A stretch of 64,000 nt of DNA from UBA1141 sp963665155 (GCA_963665155.2 OY761986.2:930001-994000), one strand, 5' to 3'; numbered from the stretch's first letter, positions 26,272-35,961 are shown. The notes: generated by a model from the letters alone, not told the origin. Numbers and translations: made by a program.

Positions 26272-26925
26272 CTAGCTCGGCGGCGACAGCAGCTCCTTGA
26301 GCCGACGGGCGCTGCTGTGGGGTGCGGACAGCACCGGCACGGAGGAGATGCCTCGTAGGAAATCCAAAGCCGAAGCCATGGAGAACTGGCCCAAGAGGAC
26401 CACGTCTACTTCCAAGGCCAACTTGGTTACTTCCTCGCCCAGCCGACGCTGGAACCCTTCCGGGCCTTCCAGTCGCAGCACTTGGATCAGGTCCGGGGCC
26501 AGGCATGGGTGCACTTCCACGGCGACACCTTGCTCCTTGGCCGCTATCTTCAAGTAATATTCGGAGTCTCGCAGCGTGGCGTTGACGGTGCCAATGATTC
26601 CTACCCGCGGTCCTGCCGCCGCCGCCTCGGCCATGACCGGGCCGTAGGAAGATACAACCGGAATGTCCACCAAGTCCTTGGCGCTGTCCACCACCGGCGC
26701 ATACACCGAGCAGGCCAATCCTACCGCATCGGCTCCGTGCTCGGCGGAGTAGCAAATTACCTGGCTCATGCGCCGCCGCAGCTTGGGAGTGAGATGATCA
26801 TCGAAATCCAGCAGCAGCCCTTCGTCTAGAAGGTTGACGACCTCGGCTTCGGGGAAAATCTCGTCAAAGGCCAGCTTGACCGGCGGTATGGACTCGGCCA
26901 CTGCGTGGACCATTACTATTCGCAT
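26272..26925 (-). CDS. Aspartate/glutamate racemase-family protein
   Basis: 217 residues starting MRIVMVHAVAESI. The fold pattern is that of the Asp/Glu/hydantoin racemase superfamily: the first catalytic cysteine is in GLACSVYAPV, followed by PVVSSYGPVM and GIIGTVNATLRDS. The second cysteine of two-base racemases, usually in a C-T-x motif, is replaced: the matching segment reads LLGQFSMASAL. A single-Cys enzyme might be a decarboxylase (arylmalonate type) or an isomerase rather than a true racemase. The gene is paired with the hydrolase at 25135; a truncated second copy lies at 24803-25110. Confidence 0.78.
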   Translation of the reverse strand: MRIVMVHAVAESIPPVKLAFDEIFPEAEVVNLLDEGLLLDFDDHLTPKLRRRMSQVICYSAEHGADAVGLACSVYAPVVDSAKDLVDIPVVSSYGPVMAEAAAAGPRVGIIGTVNATLRDSEYYLKIAAKEQGVAVEVHPCLAPDLIQVLRLEGPEGFQRRLGEEVTKLALEVDVVLLGQFSMASALDFLRGISSVPVLSAPHSSARRLKELLSPPS

Positions 26926-27009
26926 GCTGGCACCTCATTTGGACTTCGTATATGGGGTCCACTGGGATTCGGACCTAAGGTTGCTGCGTACCTAGGATTA
27001 ATTAGGAGA

Positions 27010-28647
27010 TCAGCTTAGATCGATGATCTCCCCCGAAGGTGACACGTCCATGTTGAGCGCCCGGGGCTTGGAAGGCAAACCGGGCAGCGTCGCCACAGTA
27101 CCGGCTAGGGGAAATAGAAAGCCGGCTCCCACCGAAGCCCTGATGTCGCTGATGGGGAATGTGTAGCCTCTGGGGCTTCCCCGCAACGAAGGATCGTGGG
27201 TAGTGGAAAGGTGGGTCTTGGCCATGCAAATTGGCAGGTTGCCCCAGCCTTGGGCTTCGAAATAGCGCAACCTGCGCCGCGCTTCCGGGGACCAGCTAAC
27301 ATCGTCAGCACCGTAGATTCGCTTGGCTAGAGCCAGCACTTTGTCTTCGACCGAATCATTCAGAGAATAGGCATAGTTGACGTCGATTTTGTCGACGACC
27401 GCCCCGGCAACGGCTTCGGCCAGGGCAGTCGCGCCTTCGCCGCCCTCAGCGAAGCCCGCCGTTTCCACGGCCGCCGTCGCACCCGCTCCCAGAGCGATTT
27501 GCCGCACTTCCTCAAGTTCCTCTGCAGAGTCGCTGGCGAATTGGTTAATGGCGACGACCACGGGCACGCCAAAGCTTCCCACGGCGTTTATATGGTGGAT
27601 CAGGTTAGCTGCGCCTGCTCGCACTTTTTCGGGGTCTGGATTCTCAAGACTTCTGCGGGGTGCGCCGCCGTGCCATTTTAACGCTCGCACCGACGCCACC
27701 AGGACTGCGGCATTGGGCAAAAGACCGCTTTGCCGGGCCTTGATGTGCATGAATTTCTCGAAACCCAAGTCCGAAGCGAACCCGGCTTCGGTAACCACGA
27801 AGTCGGCGTAGGCCAGAGCCATCCGGTCGGCGATTATCGAGTTGCAACCGTGGGCGATGTTCCCGAACGGCCCTGCGTGGATTATTGAAGGCTGCCCTTC
27901 CATGGTCTGAACCAAGTTGGGCATAATCGCCTGGCGCAGCAGGGTCATCAATGCTCCGGTCACACCCAAGTCGTTGACGGGTACCGGTGCGCCGTCTCTG
28001 GTGGTCCCCACAATGATGCGGGAAATTCGGTTCCGCAGGTCTTCCAGGTCTGAGGACAAGGCCAGTATGGCCATGATTTCCGAGGCCGAAACAATGTCGA
28101 ACCTGGTCTCTCGAAGGGGACTGTTGGCGTCGCCGCCCAAACCGATCGCCACCTGGCGCAAGGCCCGGTCCGAAGCGTCGGTTACCCTGGCCCAACTAAT
28201 TCCATGAGGATCAAGGCCCGGCACAGCGTTTCGGTAAACGGCATTATCCACCAAGGCGGCCAGCAGGTTGTGAGCGGACGCAACGGCATGAGCGTCACCG
28301 GTGAAGTGGATATTGATTTCATCTTCAGGGACCACCACCGCTTTGCCGCCGCCAGTGCCGCCACCTTTAATCCCGAAAATCGGCCCTAACGTAGGCTCCC
28401 GCAGGGTCACCACAGCATTGTGGCCCAGTTTGCCCAGGCCTTGGGTCAGGCCGACCGCAGTGGTTGTTTTGCCTTCGCCCGCTGGAGTGGGTGTGATTCC
28501 GGTGACCACGATCAGCTTTCCCCTCCCGGGTTGCGCTTGACCGGAAGTCAGAGCGTCCAGGGATATCTTGGCCTTGTAGCGGCCATAGGGAATCAAGTTC
28601 TCGTCTTCAATGCCCAGGCGCGAAGCTACGTCAACGATCTGGTCCAC
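27010..28647 (-). CDS. fhs: Formate-tetrahydrofolate ligase
   Basis: 545 residues, GTG start after GGAGGGACAC. The ATP-binding loop is TPAGEGKTTTAVG, followed by TLREPTLGPIFGIKGG and the conserved FTGDAHAVASAHNL. The C-terminus IDLS is in the normal position. The enzyme makes 10-formyltetrahydrofolate from formate, THF and ATP. With metH upstream in the same direction (stop at 28849, 200 bp away) it gives a one-carbon module; other Wood-Ljungdahl genes are not in the window, so folate-supply for purines and methionine is the safe reading. Confidence 0.97.
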   Translation of the reverse strand: MDQIVDVASRLGIEDENLIPYGRYKAKISLDALTSGQAQPGRGKLIVVTGITPTPAGEGKTTTAVGLTQGLGKLGHNAVVTLREPTLGPIFGIKGGGTGGGKAVVVPEDEINIHFTGDAHAVASAHNLLAALVDNAVYRNAVPGLDPHGISWARVTDASDRALRQVAIGLGGDANSPLRETRFDIVSASEIMAILALSSDLEDLRNRISRIIVGTTRDGAPVPVNDLGVTGALMTLLRQAIMPNLVQTMEGQPSIIHAGPFGNIAHGCNSIIADRMALAYADFVVTEAGFASDLGFEKFMHIKARQSGLLPNAAVLVASVRALKWHGGAPRRSLENPDPEKVRAGAANLIHHINAVGSFGVPVVVAINQFASDSAEELEEVRQIALGAGATAAVETAGFAEGGEGATALAEAVAGAVVDKIDVNYAYSLNDSVEDKVLALAKRIYGADDVSWSPEARRRLRYFEAQGWGNLPICMAKTHLSTTHDPSLRGSPRGYTFPISDIRASVGAGFLFPLAGTVATLPGLPSKPRALNMDVSPSGEIIDLS

Positions 28648-28848
28648 GTGTCCCTCCTGGTTTCTCGGCCTCGATTGAGAGGCACGAAGATTCCATCCGA
28701 ACTTTAGGTGATATGGTCTGAATCTATGGTCCCAGTCAAATCAACGCAGTGCTAGAACAAGTCCCTTCCCCCTTTACGGGAGAAGGCTAGGATGGCGGAC
28801 GTTCCCACCGGTAGCGGTTGGAATACTTGGAACCAAGCCCAGCCTCGC

Positions 28849-31800
28849 TTACCTAAGCAGAGCCACTTGCCGCTCCAGACGATCAATGTCCTCTTCGCTG
28901 AGGTTGAAATACTTGGCCTCCGGGTGGTGGAAAACCAGGGCCGAGACCGAAGATTCGGGGTCCATCATGAATCCCTCGGTTAGCTCTACATCTATGTTAT
29001 TGGCAACGTCCAGCAACCGGAACAGCGGTTCTTGGTCTTCCAGCCTGGGACATGCCGGATACCCGAAAGAAAATCTACGGCCCCGGTATTGGGTACGGAA
29101 CAGGTCCTGATAGGTCGTCCCCTGAGGGTCGCCGAAGCCCCACATCTGGCGTATTTGCTCGTGGAGCAACTCTGCGAAACCTTCAGCGCTTTCCAGAGCT
29201 AATGCTTGAACAATGTGTGAGTCCAGGAATCTGCCTTCGCTCTTCAACGAATCGGATAAGTCCAGAACCCCTGAGCCCACGCTGACTACGAACATGGCAA
29301 GATAGTCCTTGCCGTCCAAACCGCCTCCGTTACCTGGTTCATTAGCCGGTTCTTTAGATGATACGGGGAACGCATAATCGGCAAGGCAAAGGCCGTCCCG
29401 CTGGGACTGTCGGCCAAAGTTGAACGTTTCCAGGATAGTCTGACCGTCGGGTCCATAGATCAGCAGCTTCTGCCCGTCGGAGGCGCAGGGGAAGAACTTG
29501 AATATCGCATTGGCGGCAATGTTCTTGTCAGCTAGGGCCAACTCCTCCACTCTGCGCACCGAGTCCCGCAACTCTTGAGCGGCGGTTTCCCCAGCGGCCA
29601 AGGCATCGGCGAACCGGCCTTTGAAACCCAGGTGACGTCCGTAGAGCATCTGAGGGTTGATGTAGGGGAAAATCCGCCCCAAGTCAAAATCCTGCAAAAC
29701 ATGGAGCAAAAGATCAGGAGGTCTCGGGATAGATACATCGCGGCTTATTTGCGCTGCCGGTGTCGTTGCTGGGGCGGTGTCCGCCTCAAGCTTCTGTTTC
29801 GCGGCGATTGCAGCCGACTCCTCGGCAGCTTTAATGAGTTCTTCGGTTTCGACCTCCAGGCTGGCGGCCAGCTTCTGACGTTCGTCGGCGTCTTGAAGTG
29901 TGTTGGCCAAAGCCAGGCCAGACATAGCGTCGGCGGCGTAAGCCACCAAGCTCTGATATTCAGGGGCGATGCGCAGCCTGGTAAACCTGTTTGAGAGGGC
30001 AGCGCCTCCTACCAACATGGGAGCGTCGACGCCAGCTTGGCGGAAATCGTGGGCGGTTTCCACCATCATCTGGGCCGATTTAACCAATAACCCCGACAGT
30101 CCGATAATATCAGGCTGATGCTCCTGGCAGGCGGTTATCAGTTCCTGAGGAGGCACTTTGATGCCTAGATTTATGACCTGATATCCATTGTTGGATAGGA
30201 TGATGTCCACCAGGTTTTTACCAATATCATGAACATCTCCCTTTACGGTGGCCAGGACTATTTTGCCCCGAGTGGCGCTGTCTTCGCGGTCCATGTGGGG
30301 CTCCAGTTGGCTAACCGCAAATTTCATCGACTCGGCGGATTGAAGCACTTCGGCGACGATAAGCTCATTGGCGTTGAACTGGCGGCCCACCTCGGTCATG
30401 CCCGCCATCAGAGGGCCGTTGATAATATCCAGGGGCTCCCTATCGACTAGGGCTTCTTCCAAATCCTCGGCCAAACCTTCTTTTGTGCCTTCAATAATTG
30501 CCAAGGCCAACCTTTCGTCCAACGGCAGACTGCGCCGTTCCTCATTAGTCGCTTTGGGCGCCACGTCGCGGAAATGAGCGGCGAAAGCGGCTACAGGGTC
30601 TTCGGTGCGGTCCCAAATCAGGTCCTCAGATAATGTCCTTTCTTCTTGCGGAATGGAAGTGTATCGCTGCATCTGTTCGGAGTTGATTATGGCCATGTCC
30701 AAGCCTGCCTGGACGCAGTGATACAGGAACACCGAGTTAAGCACCTCCCGTCCGGCGGCGGGAAGGCCGAAGGATACATTGGAGATGCCGAGAACCGTTT
30801 TTGCCAGGGGCAGGGCCTCTTTGATCAGCCGCACTCCTTCTATGGTTTCGGCAGCGGAGCCGACGTAGTTTTGGTCGCCGGTGCCAGCCGGGAAGACCAG
30901 CGGGTCGAAGATAATGTCTTCCGGGCGCACCCCGTACTTCTCGGTCAGCAGTTGATAAGAGCGCTGGGCTACCTCCAACTTCCGCTGACGGGTCACTGCT
31001 TGGGCTTGCTCCTTGTCGTCGTCAATGCAACCCACGACCAGGGCTGCACCATACCGCTTGGCTAGCGGCACGACTGCCTGAAATCGAGTTTCCCCGTCTT
31101 CCAGGTTAATCGAGTTGATGATCGACTTGCCTTGAAGCCTTTTTAGCGCCTCTTCTATGACTTTATCGTCGGTGGAGTCGACCATTATCGGCGCTTTTAC
31201 TTTCTTGGTCAGCAGGTCCAAGAAGGCGATGACGTCCGCCGTTTCATCCCGGTCCGGGTCCTGCAAGCAAACGTCCAGAATGTGGGCCCCGTTGCGGACC
31301 TGTCGGCGACCGATTTCGGAGGCTTCCTCAATGGCGCCCTCCGCTATCAAACGGCGGAATCGGCGGCTTCCCAAGACGTTGGTGCGCTCACCCACGATGG
31401 CAGGCCGGGTGTCTTCGTCAACTACCAAGGTCTCAATGCCGGAGATTCGTGTTTCGGTGAGGTTGACCAACTCCCGGGGAGGATTTTGAGCGGCCAATTC
31501 TGCCAGCAGACGAACATGCTCGGGCCCGGTGCCGCAGCAACCCCCGATTACGTTGAGCCAACCAGCCTCGGTAAACCGGCCCAAGGTGCCAGCGATCATC
31601 TCCGGAGTTTCGTTGTACTTGCCGTTTTCGTCGGGAAGACCGGCGTTGGGCACGCAAGACACTGGGAACCGAGACAGGGAAGCCAGGGTGCGTATGTGGT
31701 CGGTCATGAACTCGGGGCCGGTGGCGCAATTAAGACCGACCCAGAGCAGGTCCCTGTGTTGCAGCGACGTGTAATAGGCTTCGGCGTCCTGCCCGGCCAG

Positions 31801-32418
31801 CAACGTCCCCATGGCTTCAATGGTGCCCTGCACCGCAACGGGAATTTCCTGTCCAAGCTCAGCGAACGCCCGGTCGATGCCTTCAAGGCCTGCCTTAATG
31901 TTCAGCATGTCTTGGCCTGTTTCCAACAGCAGAAGGTCGGCCCCTCCTTCAATGAGTCCTGCGGCCTGCTCTTGGTAAGAGTCGGCCAGCTCATCGAAGG
32001 TGATACCACCGGTGACCGAGATCGTCTTGGTGGTGGGGCCCATCGACCCTGCAACGAACCTGGGTTTTTCGGGGGTGTTGGCAGCTTCAGCCTCCCGGCG
32101 GGCAATCTGAGCCGCCAGATAATTTAGCCGTCGCGCTTCGTGAGACAGTTGATATTCGGCTAAGACCACCGAGGTGGCTCCGAAGGTATCGGTCTCGGTA
32201 ATGTCAGCGCCCGCCTCCAAATAACCGCGGTGAATGGCGGCAATCGATTCCGGGCTACTGACCACCAGATACTCGTTACAACCTTCGTACTGTTCTCCGC
32301 CGAAGTCATCGGGACCCAGTTCCAAGTCTTGGATAGCGGTGCCCATAGCACCATCGATCACCATAATTCGTTCTTGGAGTAACGCTTTCAGTGTGTGTAT
32401 TCGGTTGGCTGTGTTCAT
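28849..32418 (-). CDS. metH: Cobalamin-dependent methionine synthase
   Basis: 1,189 residues with all four modules in order: homocysteine-binding barrel (zinc cysteines in GLNCATGPEF and GGCCGTGPEH, residues about 200-300), pterin-binding barrel (about 330-600, with GERTNVLGSRRF), B12 cap and Rossmann domains with DVHDIGKNLVDIIL carrying the axial His (about 735), and the SAM-dependent reactivation domain (about 940-1189, with GRRFSFGYPACPRLEDQ). It transfers the methyl group from methyl-THF to homocysteine. A perfect 22-bp tandem duplication lies between the ATG and any upstream ribosome site, and no B12 riboswitch was recognised upstream. Confidence 0.97.
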   Translation of the reverse strand: MNTANRIHTLKALLQERIMVIDGAMGTAIQDLELGPDDFGGEQYEGCNEYLVVSSPESIAAIHRGYLEAGADITETDTFGATSVVLAEYQLSHEARRLNYLAAQIARREAEAANTPEKPRFVAGSMGPTTKTISVTGGITFDELADSYQEQAAGLIEGGADLLLLETGQDMLNIKAGLEGIDRAFAELGQEIPVAVQGTIEAMGTLLAGQDAEAYYTSLQHRDLLWVGLNCATGPEFMTDHIRTLASLSRFPVSCVPNAGLPDENGKYNETPEMIAGTLGRFTEAGWLNVIGGCCGTGPEHVRLLAELAAQNPPRELVNLTETRISGIETLVVDEDTRPAIVGERTNVLGSRRFRRLIAEGAIEEASEIGRRQVRNGAHILDVCLQDPDRDETADVIAFLDLLTKKVKAPIMVDSTDDKVIEEALKRLQGKSIINSINLEDGETRFQAVVPLAKRYGAALVVGCIDDDKEQAQAVTRQRKLEVAQRSYQLLTEKYGVRPEDIIFDPLVFPAGTGDQNYVGSAAETIEGVRLIKEALPLAKTVLGISNVSFGLPAAGREVLNSVFLYHCVQAGLDMAIINSEQMQRYTSIPQEERTLSEDLIWDRTEDPVAAFAAHFRDVAPKATNEERRSLPLDERLALAIIEGTKEGLAEDLEEALVDREPLDIINGPLMAGMTEVGRQFNANELIVAEVLQSAESMKFAVSQLEPHMDREDSATRGKIVLATVKGDVHDIGKNLVDIILSNNGYQVINLGIKVPPQELITACQEHQPDIIGLSGLLVKSAQMMVETAHDFRQAGVDAPMLVGGAALSNRFTRLRIAPEYQSLVAYAADAMSGLALANTLQDADERQKLAASLEVETEELIKAAEESAAIAAKQKLEADTAPATTPAAQISRDVSIPRPPDLLLHVLQDFDLGRIFPYINPQMLYGRHLGFKGRFADALAAGETAAQELRDSVRRVEELALADKNIAANAIFKFFPCASDGQKLLIYGPDGQTILETFNFGRQSQRDGLCLADYAFPVSSKEPANEPGNGGGLDGKDYLAMFVVSVGSGVLDLSDSLKSEGRFLDSHIVQALALESAEGFAELLHEQIRQMWGFGDPQGTTYQDLFRTQYRGRRFSFGYPACPRLEDQEPLFRLLDVANNIDVELTEGFMMDPESSVSALVFHHPEAKYFNLSEEDIDRLERQVALLR

Positions 32419-32420
32419 TT

Positions 32421-32464
32421 ATTCCAAACGTATATTACGAATATTCCAAACGTATATTACGAAT
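32421..32464. repeat. 22-bp tandem duplication in the metH leader
   Basis: Two perfect copies of ATTCCAAACGTATATTACGA plus AT, at 32421-32442 and 32443-32464. They begin 2 bp before the metH start codon (leftward gene), so they form the first 44 bases of the leader. No GGAGG-type site remains close to the ATG. Confidence 0.9.
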
Positions 32465-32612
32465 TTCATCGCGGGGGAGTGACCAACATTGTAGCATCGG
32501 GATGGCGGCAAGGAAACGCCGAAGATAAATAAAGGGTTGTATCTCGGGCTCCGGCGCCCAAAAACAAGGGGATGACCAGTGCAGCTGTGAGGCGCAAGCC
32601 TTGCTTTATTTT

Positions 32613-32807
32613 TTAACCGGAGTCGGAACCAGGGCGGATGGAAATCTTGGGAATTTGCTTGCGCATCTCCAGCAACCGATCCAGCGCCTCAATCTTCTTA
32701 GTTAGGCTCAACTTTGCCCGCCGCTGGTGCCACTTCTCCTTCTCCCGGAAGGCTAGTTCCGTATAGCTCTTGGAGTCGGCGGGTAAGCGTACCTTTTTCA
32801 TCGTCAA
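32613..32807 (-). CDS. Small basic protein overlapping the nucleotidyltransferase gene
   Basis: 64 residues, MTMKKVRLPADSKSYTELAF at the start, rich in Lys and Arg (REKEKWHQRRAKLSLTKKIE) and likely one long helix. It overlaps the last 110 bp of the upstream nucleotidyltransferase gene in another frame, so it depends on translational coupling if real. I do not recognise a family. A small partner of a nucleotidyltransferase would fit an AbiE- or MNT/HEPN-like two-gene system, but nothing here proves it. Its composition is more protein-like than that of the overlapping end of the other frame. Confidence 0.5.
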   Translation of the reverse strand: MTMKKVRLPADSKSYTELAFREKEKWHQRRAKLSLTKKIEALDRLLEMRKQIPKISIRPGSDSG

Positions 32808-33258
32808 ATCGCTTTAGCAGGCTGCGCAGCATGGAAATGTCTGCGTTGGGAACCAGGTTCAGGATGCGCAATCTGTCTTTTTCTCGAAAAGGTTCCAAGT
32901 ACAATAATATCAAATGCTCAGGCGAAGCAAATTTGGAGCGCAATCTGCCAAACTTTACCAACAAGGCATTATCTAGCGTGTCCTTGAAGAGAGGCTTCGT
33001 GTTGGAAGGAAACATTTGCACCGGGACTCCTCCTATGATGTGATGCATTCCTTCTTGGCCCTCCGCCAACTCTCCAACGCGGCGAAATGATCTAAGATAT
33101 TCTTCGTCTGAATCTACAAGGACAATCACATCAATGTCTTCGGTGAAAATCGCTTCCATATAAGCCGTCGCTGCCACAGCGCCGATTACCACATAGTCTT
33201 TTATTACCCTCCGGCGTTTTAAGCTGTTTAATATGCGAAACGCTTCGGTGAAGGACAT
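32698..33258 (-). CDS. Nucleotidyltransferase-fold protein
   Basis: 186 residues. The N-terminus DYVVIGAVAATAYMEAIFTEDIDVIVLVD has the G-x(n)-E/D-D-I-D pattern of nucleotidyltransferase-superfamily proteins (AbiEii-like or UTRA-type 'nucleotidyltransferase domain' families): an Ala-rich helix before the metal-binding acidic pair EDIDV. No further domain is evident. AbiEii-type enzymes act as toxins in two-gene modules; the small gene overlapping its 3' end could be a partner. The C-terminal 25 residues (PGEGEVAPAAGKVEPN) look unstructured. Gene order: downstream of the M1 aminopeptidase, same direction. Confidence 0.7.
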   Translation of the reverse strand: MSFTEAFRILNSLKRRRVIKDYVVIGAVAATAYMEAIFTEDIDVIVLVDSDEEYLRSFRRVGELAEGQEGMHHIIGGVPVQMFPSNTKPLFKDTLDNALLVKFGRLRSKFASPEHLILLYLEPFREKDRLRILNLVPNADISMLRSLLKRFDDEKGTLTRRLQELYGTSLPGEGEVAPAAGKVEPN

Positions 33259-33345
33259 CGGTAGTTCTCGACAAAGGAGCGAAATTAACCCATGAGATTA
33301 CGCGGATTCGAATCTATTAGGCTGAGCCAAGCTTGGGCAATTACT

Positions 33346-35961
33346 TTAATATTGAGCCAGCCAGCCAGCAACCTCCTCCCGGTTTCTTTCCAGCCAGCGA
33401 ATGTTGAGGCTGATGCGCTCCAACGCTTGGCGGATGGTCCTTTCGGCTGCGGGGGCCGGGTTCTCGGTGAAAAACGACTCGACATCGGCCAGTTTGTCTT
33501 CGGTGCTGAAATTGCCGCAGACGGAAACCAAGCGCATAAGACCGAACCCACCGGAACCGTAACGCCGGTCGAACTCAGGCCAATTTGACTTGATAAAGTC
33601 CCAAGCCAAGTCTCTTCCCTTTAGATTGGAACCTACGCCGGTAACCACGAAAATGGTGTCTTGAGAGCGGACTTCCGAGGACAGGGACCGCTCTAGTGTT
33701 TCCCGCAGCAATTCCAGGTCGGAGAACCTGGTCAGCGACATCAACAAACGGATTTTTTCTTCTTGGAGCGATGTTTCCTGTTCAAGTTTCCATAGCTGGT
33801 CGTAGGTGGACCGGTCACCGGATTGACCGGCCAAGCCGAACACAATGCCCCGCAGGTCGGGATGTATTGCCGACGGGTCGTTGAGATACCTTCCAAACCG
33901 GGCCTTTGCCTCGTCCAGAACTCCGGTGTCGCCATAGCTCCCGGCTTGGCTGAGGACAGTGCTGCGCAACAGGGCGTCCAAGTGGCCTTCGCCGGGCTTT
34001 GCGTCCCATCCGGCCCGTTGGACCGCCGGTTGGAAAATTCCTCGGGCGAATGCCTGAAACTGGCTGTGGGAGGGATCCCCGGCTAGCATATTCTCAATGT
34101 CCCGTAAGTTGCTGGAAAGGTCGCCCCAGACCGACGCGTCGGTTTCGTTCCCGTAAGCCCTGGCCAAGGACAAAAATTGGGTTACCGGCAACAGGCCCGC
34201 CCTGGAAAGGGAGTACGCGTCGTTTTGAATGCCCAAACGGTCGGAGGCCGGCAACTCTAGGGACTCGACCGCTGGCACCAATCGTTGCCAACCTTCGGCC
34301 TTGTAGTTTACCCGGAAGAAACCGGTCTGGTCGGGATTCACTTTGAACCAATTTTGTGCTTGGCCGGACGATTGCGCCGGTTGTTCCAACGGCACACGAA
34401 CGGTCCGTTCATCCATGAGCAGCGAAGTCGCCTCACCGGAGCCGCTGCGGCTAATCCGGATGGGTACCCGCCAAACTTCGGGGTCCGGCTCACTTTCGCC
34501 GGACACGCGGTCATAAACGAAGCGCTCTTGGGAAAGCACCAGTTCCGGTTGCTCCGCAGTGCCCGCCGTCTCAACTTGCAATACCGGATAACCCATCTGT
34601 TTGGTCCACGAGTCCATGATTGATGTCACGGGCTGGCCCGATGCTGTCTCTAGGGCCGACCATAAATCTTCGGTTTTAGCGTTACTGTATTGATTGTTGG
34701 AAATATAGACCTGGAGGCCCTTTTGAAACGTGTCGGGGCCAAGAAACTGCTCCAACATGCGAATTACCGAGGCGCCTTTGGAATAGCTGATGGCGTCGAA
34801 AAGCTGGCCTATCTCGGCGGGGTCTTTAACCTCTTGTTCAATAGGGTGGGAGTTTTTCAGGCCATCCAGGCTGAGGGCCCGGTTGGTGTCCATGTTGACG
34901 AATTGGGTCCACATTTCCCATTCCGGGAAAGCCCAGTCCACTGCTTTATTTCCCATCCAGGAAGCGAAGCTCTCGTTAAGCCACAGGTCGTCCCACCACT
35001 CCATCGTGACCAAGTCGCCGAACCACATATGCGCCATTTCGTGGGCCACCACCTCGGCAACCCTTTGCCGTGTCCCGGCGGACGAGTTCTCGGGGTCGAC
35101 CAGCAAGGCGGTTTCCCGGTAGGTTATCGCACCCCAGTTTTCCATAGCTCCGGCGGCGAAATCGGGGATGGCAATGTGGTCCAGTTTTTCCAAAGGATAT
35201 GGAATGCCGAAATAGTCGTTAAAGAAAGACAGGAGCCGCACCGAGGTATCTAGGGCGAACCTTCCCTGCTCTTCTTTTCCCCGTGTGGTCCATACCGCAA
35301 CCTTGGTGCTGCCGCTGGCGCCGGTATATTGAGACTCAATCGATGTGAAATCCCCAACCATGAAGGCCAGCAGATAGGTTGACATAATAGGCGTCTCGGC
35401 AAACCGGAGCCTCGTTAATCCCGGTCCCGCCTCGGATTCCTCGATGACCGGATTATTTGACACAGCCACTAGATCCGAAGGAATTACCAAGGTGAGGTCG
35501 AAGCTGGCCTTGTGAGCTGGTTCATCCCAACAAGGGAAGGCCCTACGAGCGTCGGTTGCCTCAAACTGGGTGGTTGCCAGAGTCCGCTCTTGGCCGTCGA
35601 CTCCGGTGTAGTGGCTACGGTAAAATCCACGGAGTTTGTCATTGAGCACGCCGGTAAAGGCCAGGGTCAAGATTCCGGAGCCCTGCTTGATCTGATCTGC
35701 GAACTCCAGGGTCACGGTCTCTTTGGCACTGTCGTAGCTAATATTTGTAGCGGTGCTGGTGAACCCTTCCATGACTAGCGCCGCCGATTGCACTTTAAGC
35801 TCGGTGGCGTTCAGAACGATCTCGGAGGTGGCTTCTACGATCTCAATGGAGATACTTTCCTCGCCCGTGAAAGTGAACTGCTCCAAGTCGGGCTGAATTT
35901 TCAGGGCGTACTTGGTAGGCAGGACGGCCAGGGGCAAAACGTATGCGTCGGATCCGGGCAT
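33346..35961 (-). CDS. M1-family zinc aminopeptidase
   Basis: 871 residues from the ATG at 35961, chosen because AGGAGG lies 7 bp before it (a longer frame to 36015 adds 18 Lys-rich residues without a ribosome site). Gluzincin motifs are present: substrate-binding GAMENWGAITYRE, then VAHEMAHMWFGDLVT (HExxH) and WLNESFASW with the third zinc ligand Glu. The C-terminal half (NWFKVNPDQTGFFRVNYKAE) is the ERAP1-like helical domain. It removes N-terminal residues from peptides in the cytosol; no signal peptide is seen. Divergent from leuC with a 440-bp gap. Confidence 0.95.
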   Translation of the reverse strand: MPGSDAYVLPLAVLPTKYALKIQPDLEQFTFTGEESISIEIVEATSEIVLNATELKVQSAALVMEGFTSTATNISYDSAKETVTLEFADQIKQGSGILTLAFTGVLNDKLRGFYRSHYTGVDGQERTLATTQFEATDARRAFPCWDEPAHKASFDLTLVIPSDLVAVSNNPVIEESEAGPGLTRLRFAETPIMSTYLLAFMVGDFTSIESQYTGASGSTKVAVWTTRGKEEQGRFALDTSVRLLSFFNDYFGIPYPLEKLDHIAIPDFAAGAMENWGAITYRETALLVDPENSSAGTRQRVAEVVAHEMAHMWFGDLVTMEWWDDLWLNESFASWMGNKAVDWAFPEWEMWTQFVNMDTNRALSLDGLKNSHPIEQEVKDPAEIGQLFDAISYSKGASVIRMLEQFLGPDTFQKGLQVYISNNQYSNAKTEDLWSALETASGQPVTSIMDSWTKQMGYPVLQVETAGTAEQPELVLSQERFVYDRVSGESEPDPEVWRVPIRISRSGSGEATSLLMDERTVRVPLEQPAQSSGQAQNWFKVNPDQTGFFRVNYKAEGWQRLVPAVESLELPASDRLGIQNDAYSLSRAGLLPVTQFLSLARAYGNETDASVWGDLSSNLRDIENMLAGDPSHSQFQAFARGIFQPAVQRAGWDAKPGEGHLDALLRSTVLSQAGSYGDTGVLDEAKARFGRYLNDPSAIHPDLRGIVFGLAGQSGDRSTYDQLWKLEQETSLQEEKIRLLMSLTRFSDLELLRETLERSLSSEVRSQDTIFVVTGVGSNLKGRDLAWDFIKSNWPEFDRRYGSGGFGLMRLVSVCGNFSTEDKLADVESFFTENPAPAAERTIRQALERISLNIRWLERNREEVAGWLAQY

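Noticed and set aside
32465..32612. SAM or cobalamin riboswitch ahead of metH
   Set aside because: I could not find the conserved core of either class; the leader is dominated by the 22-bp duplication.
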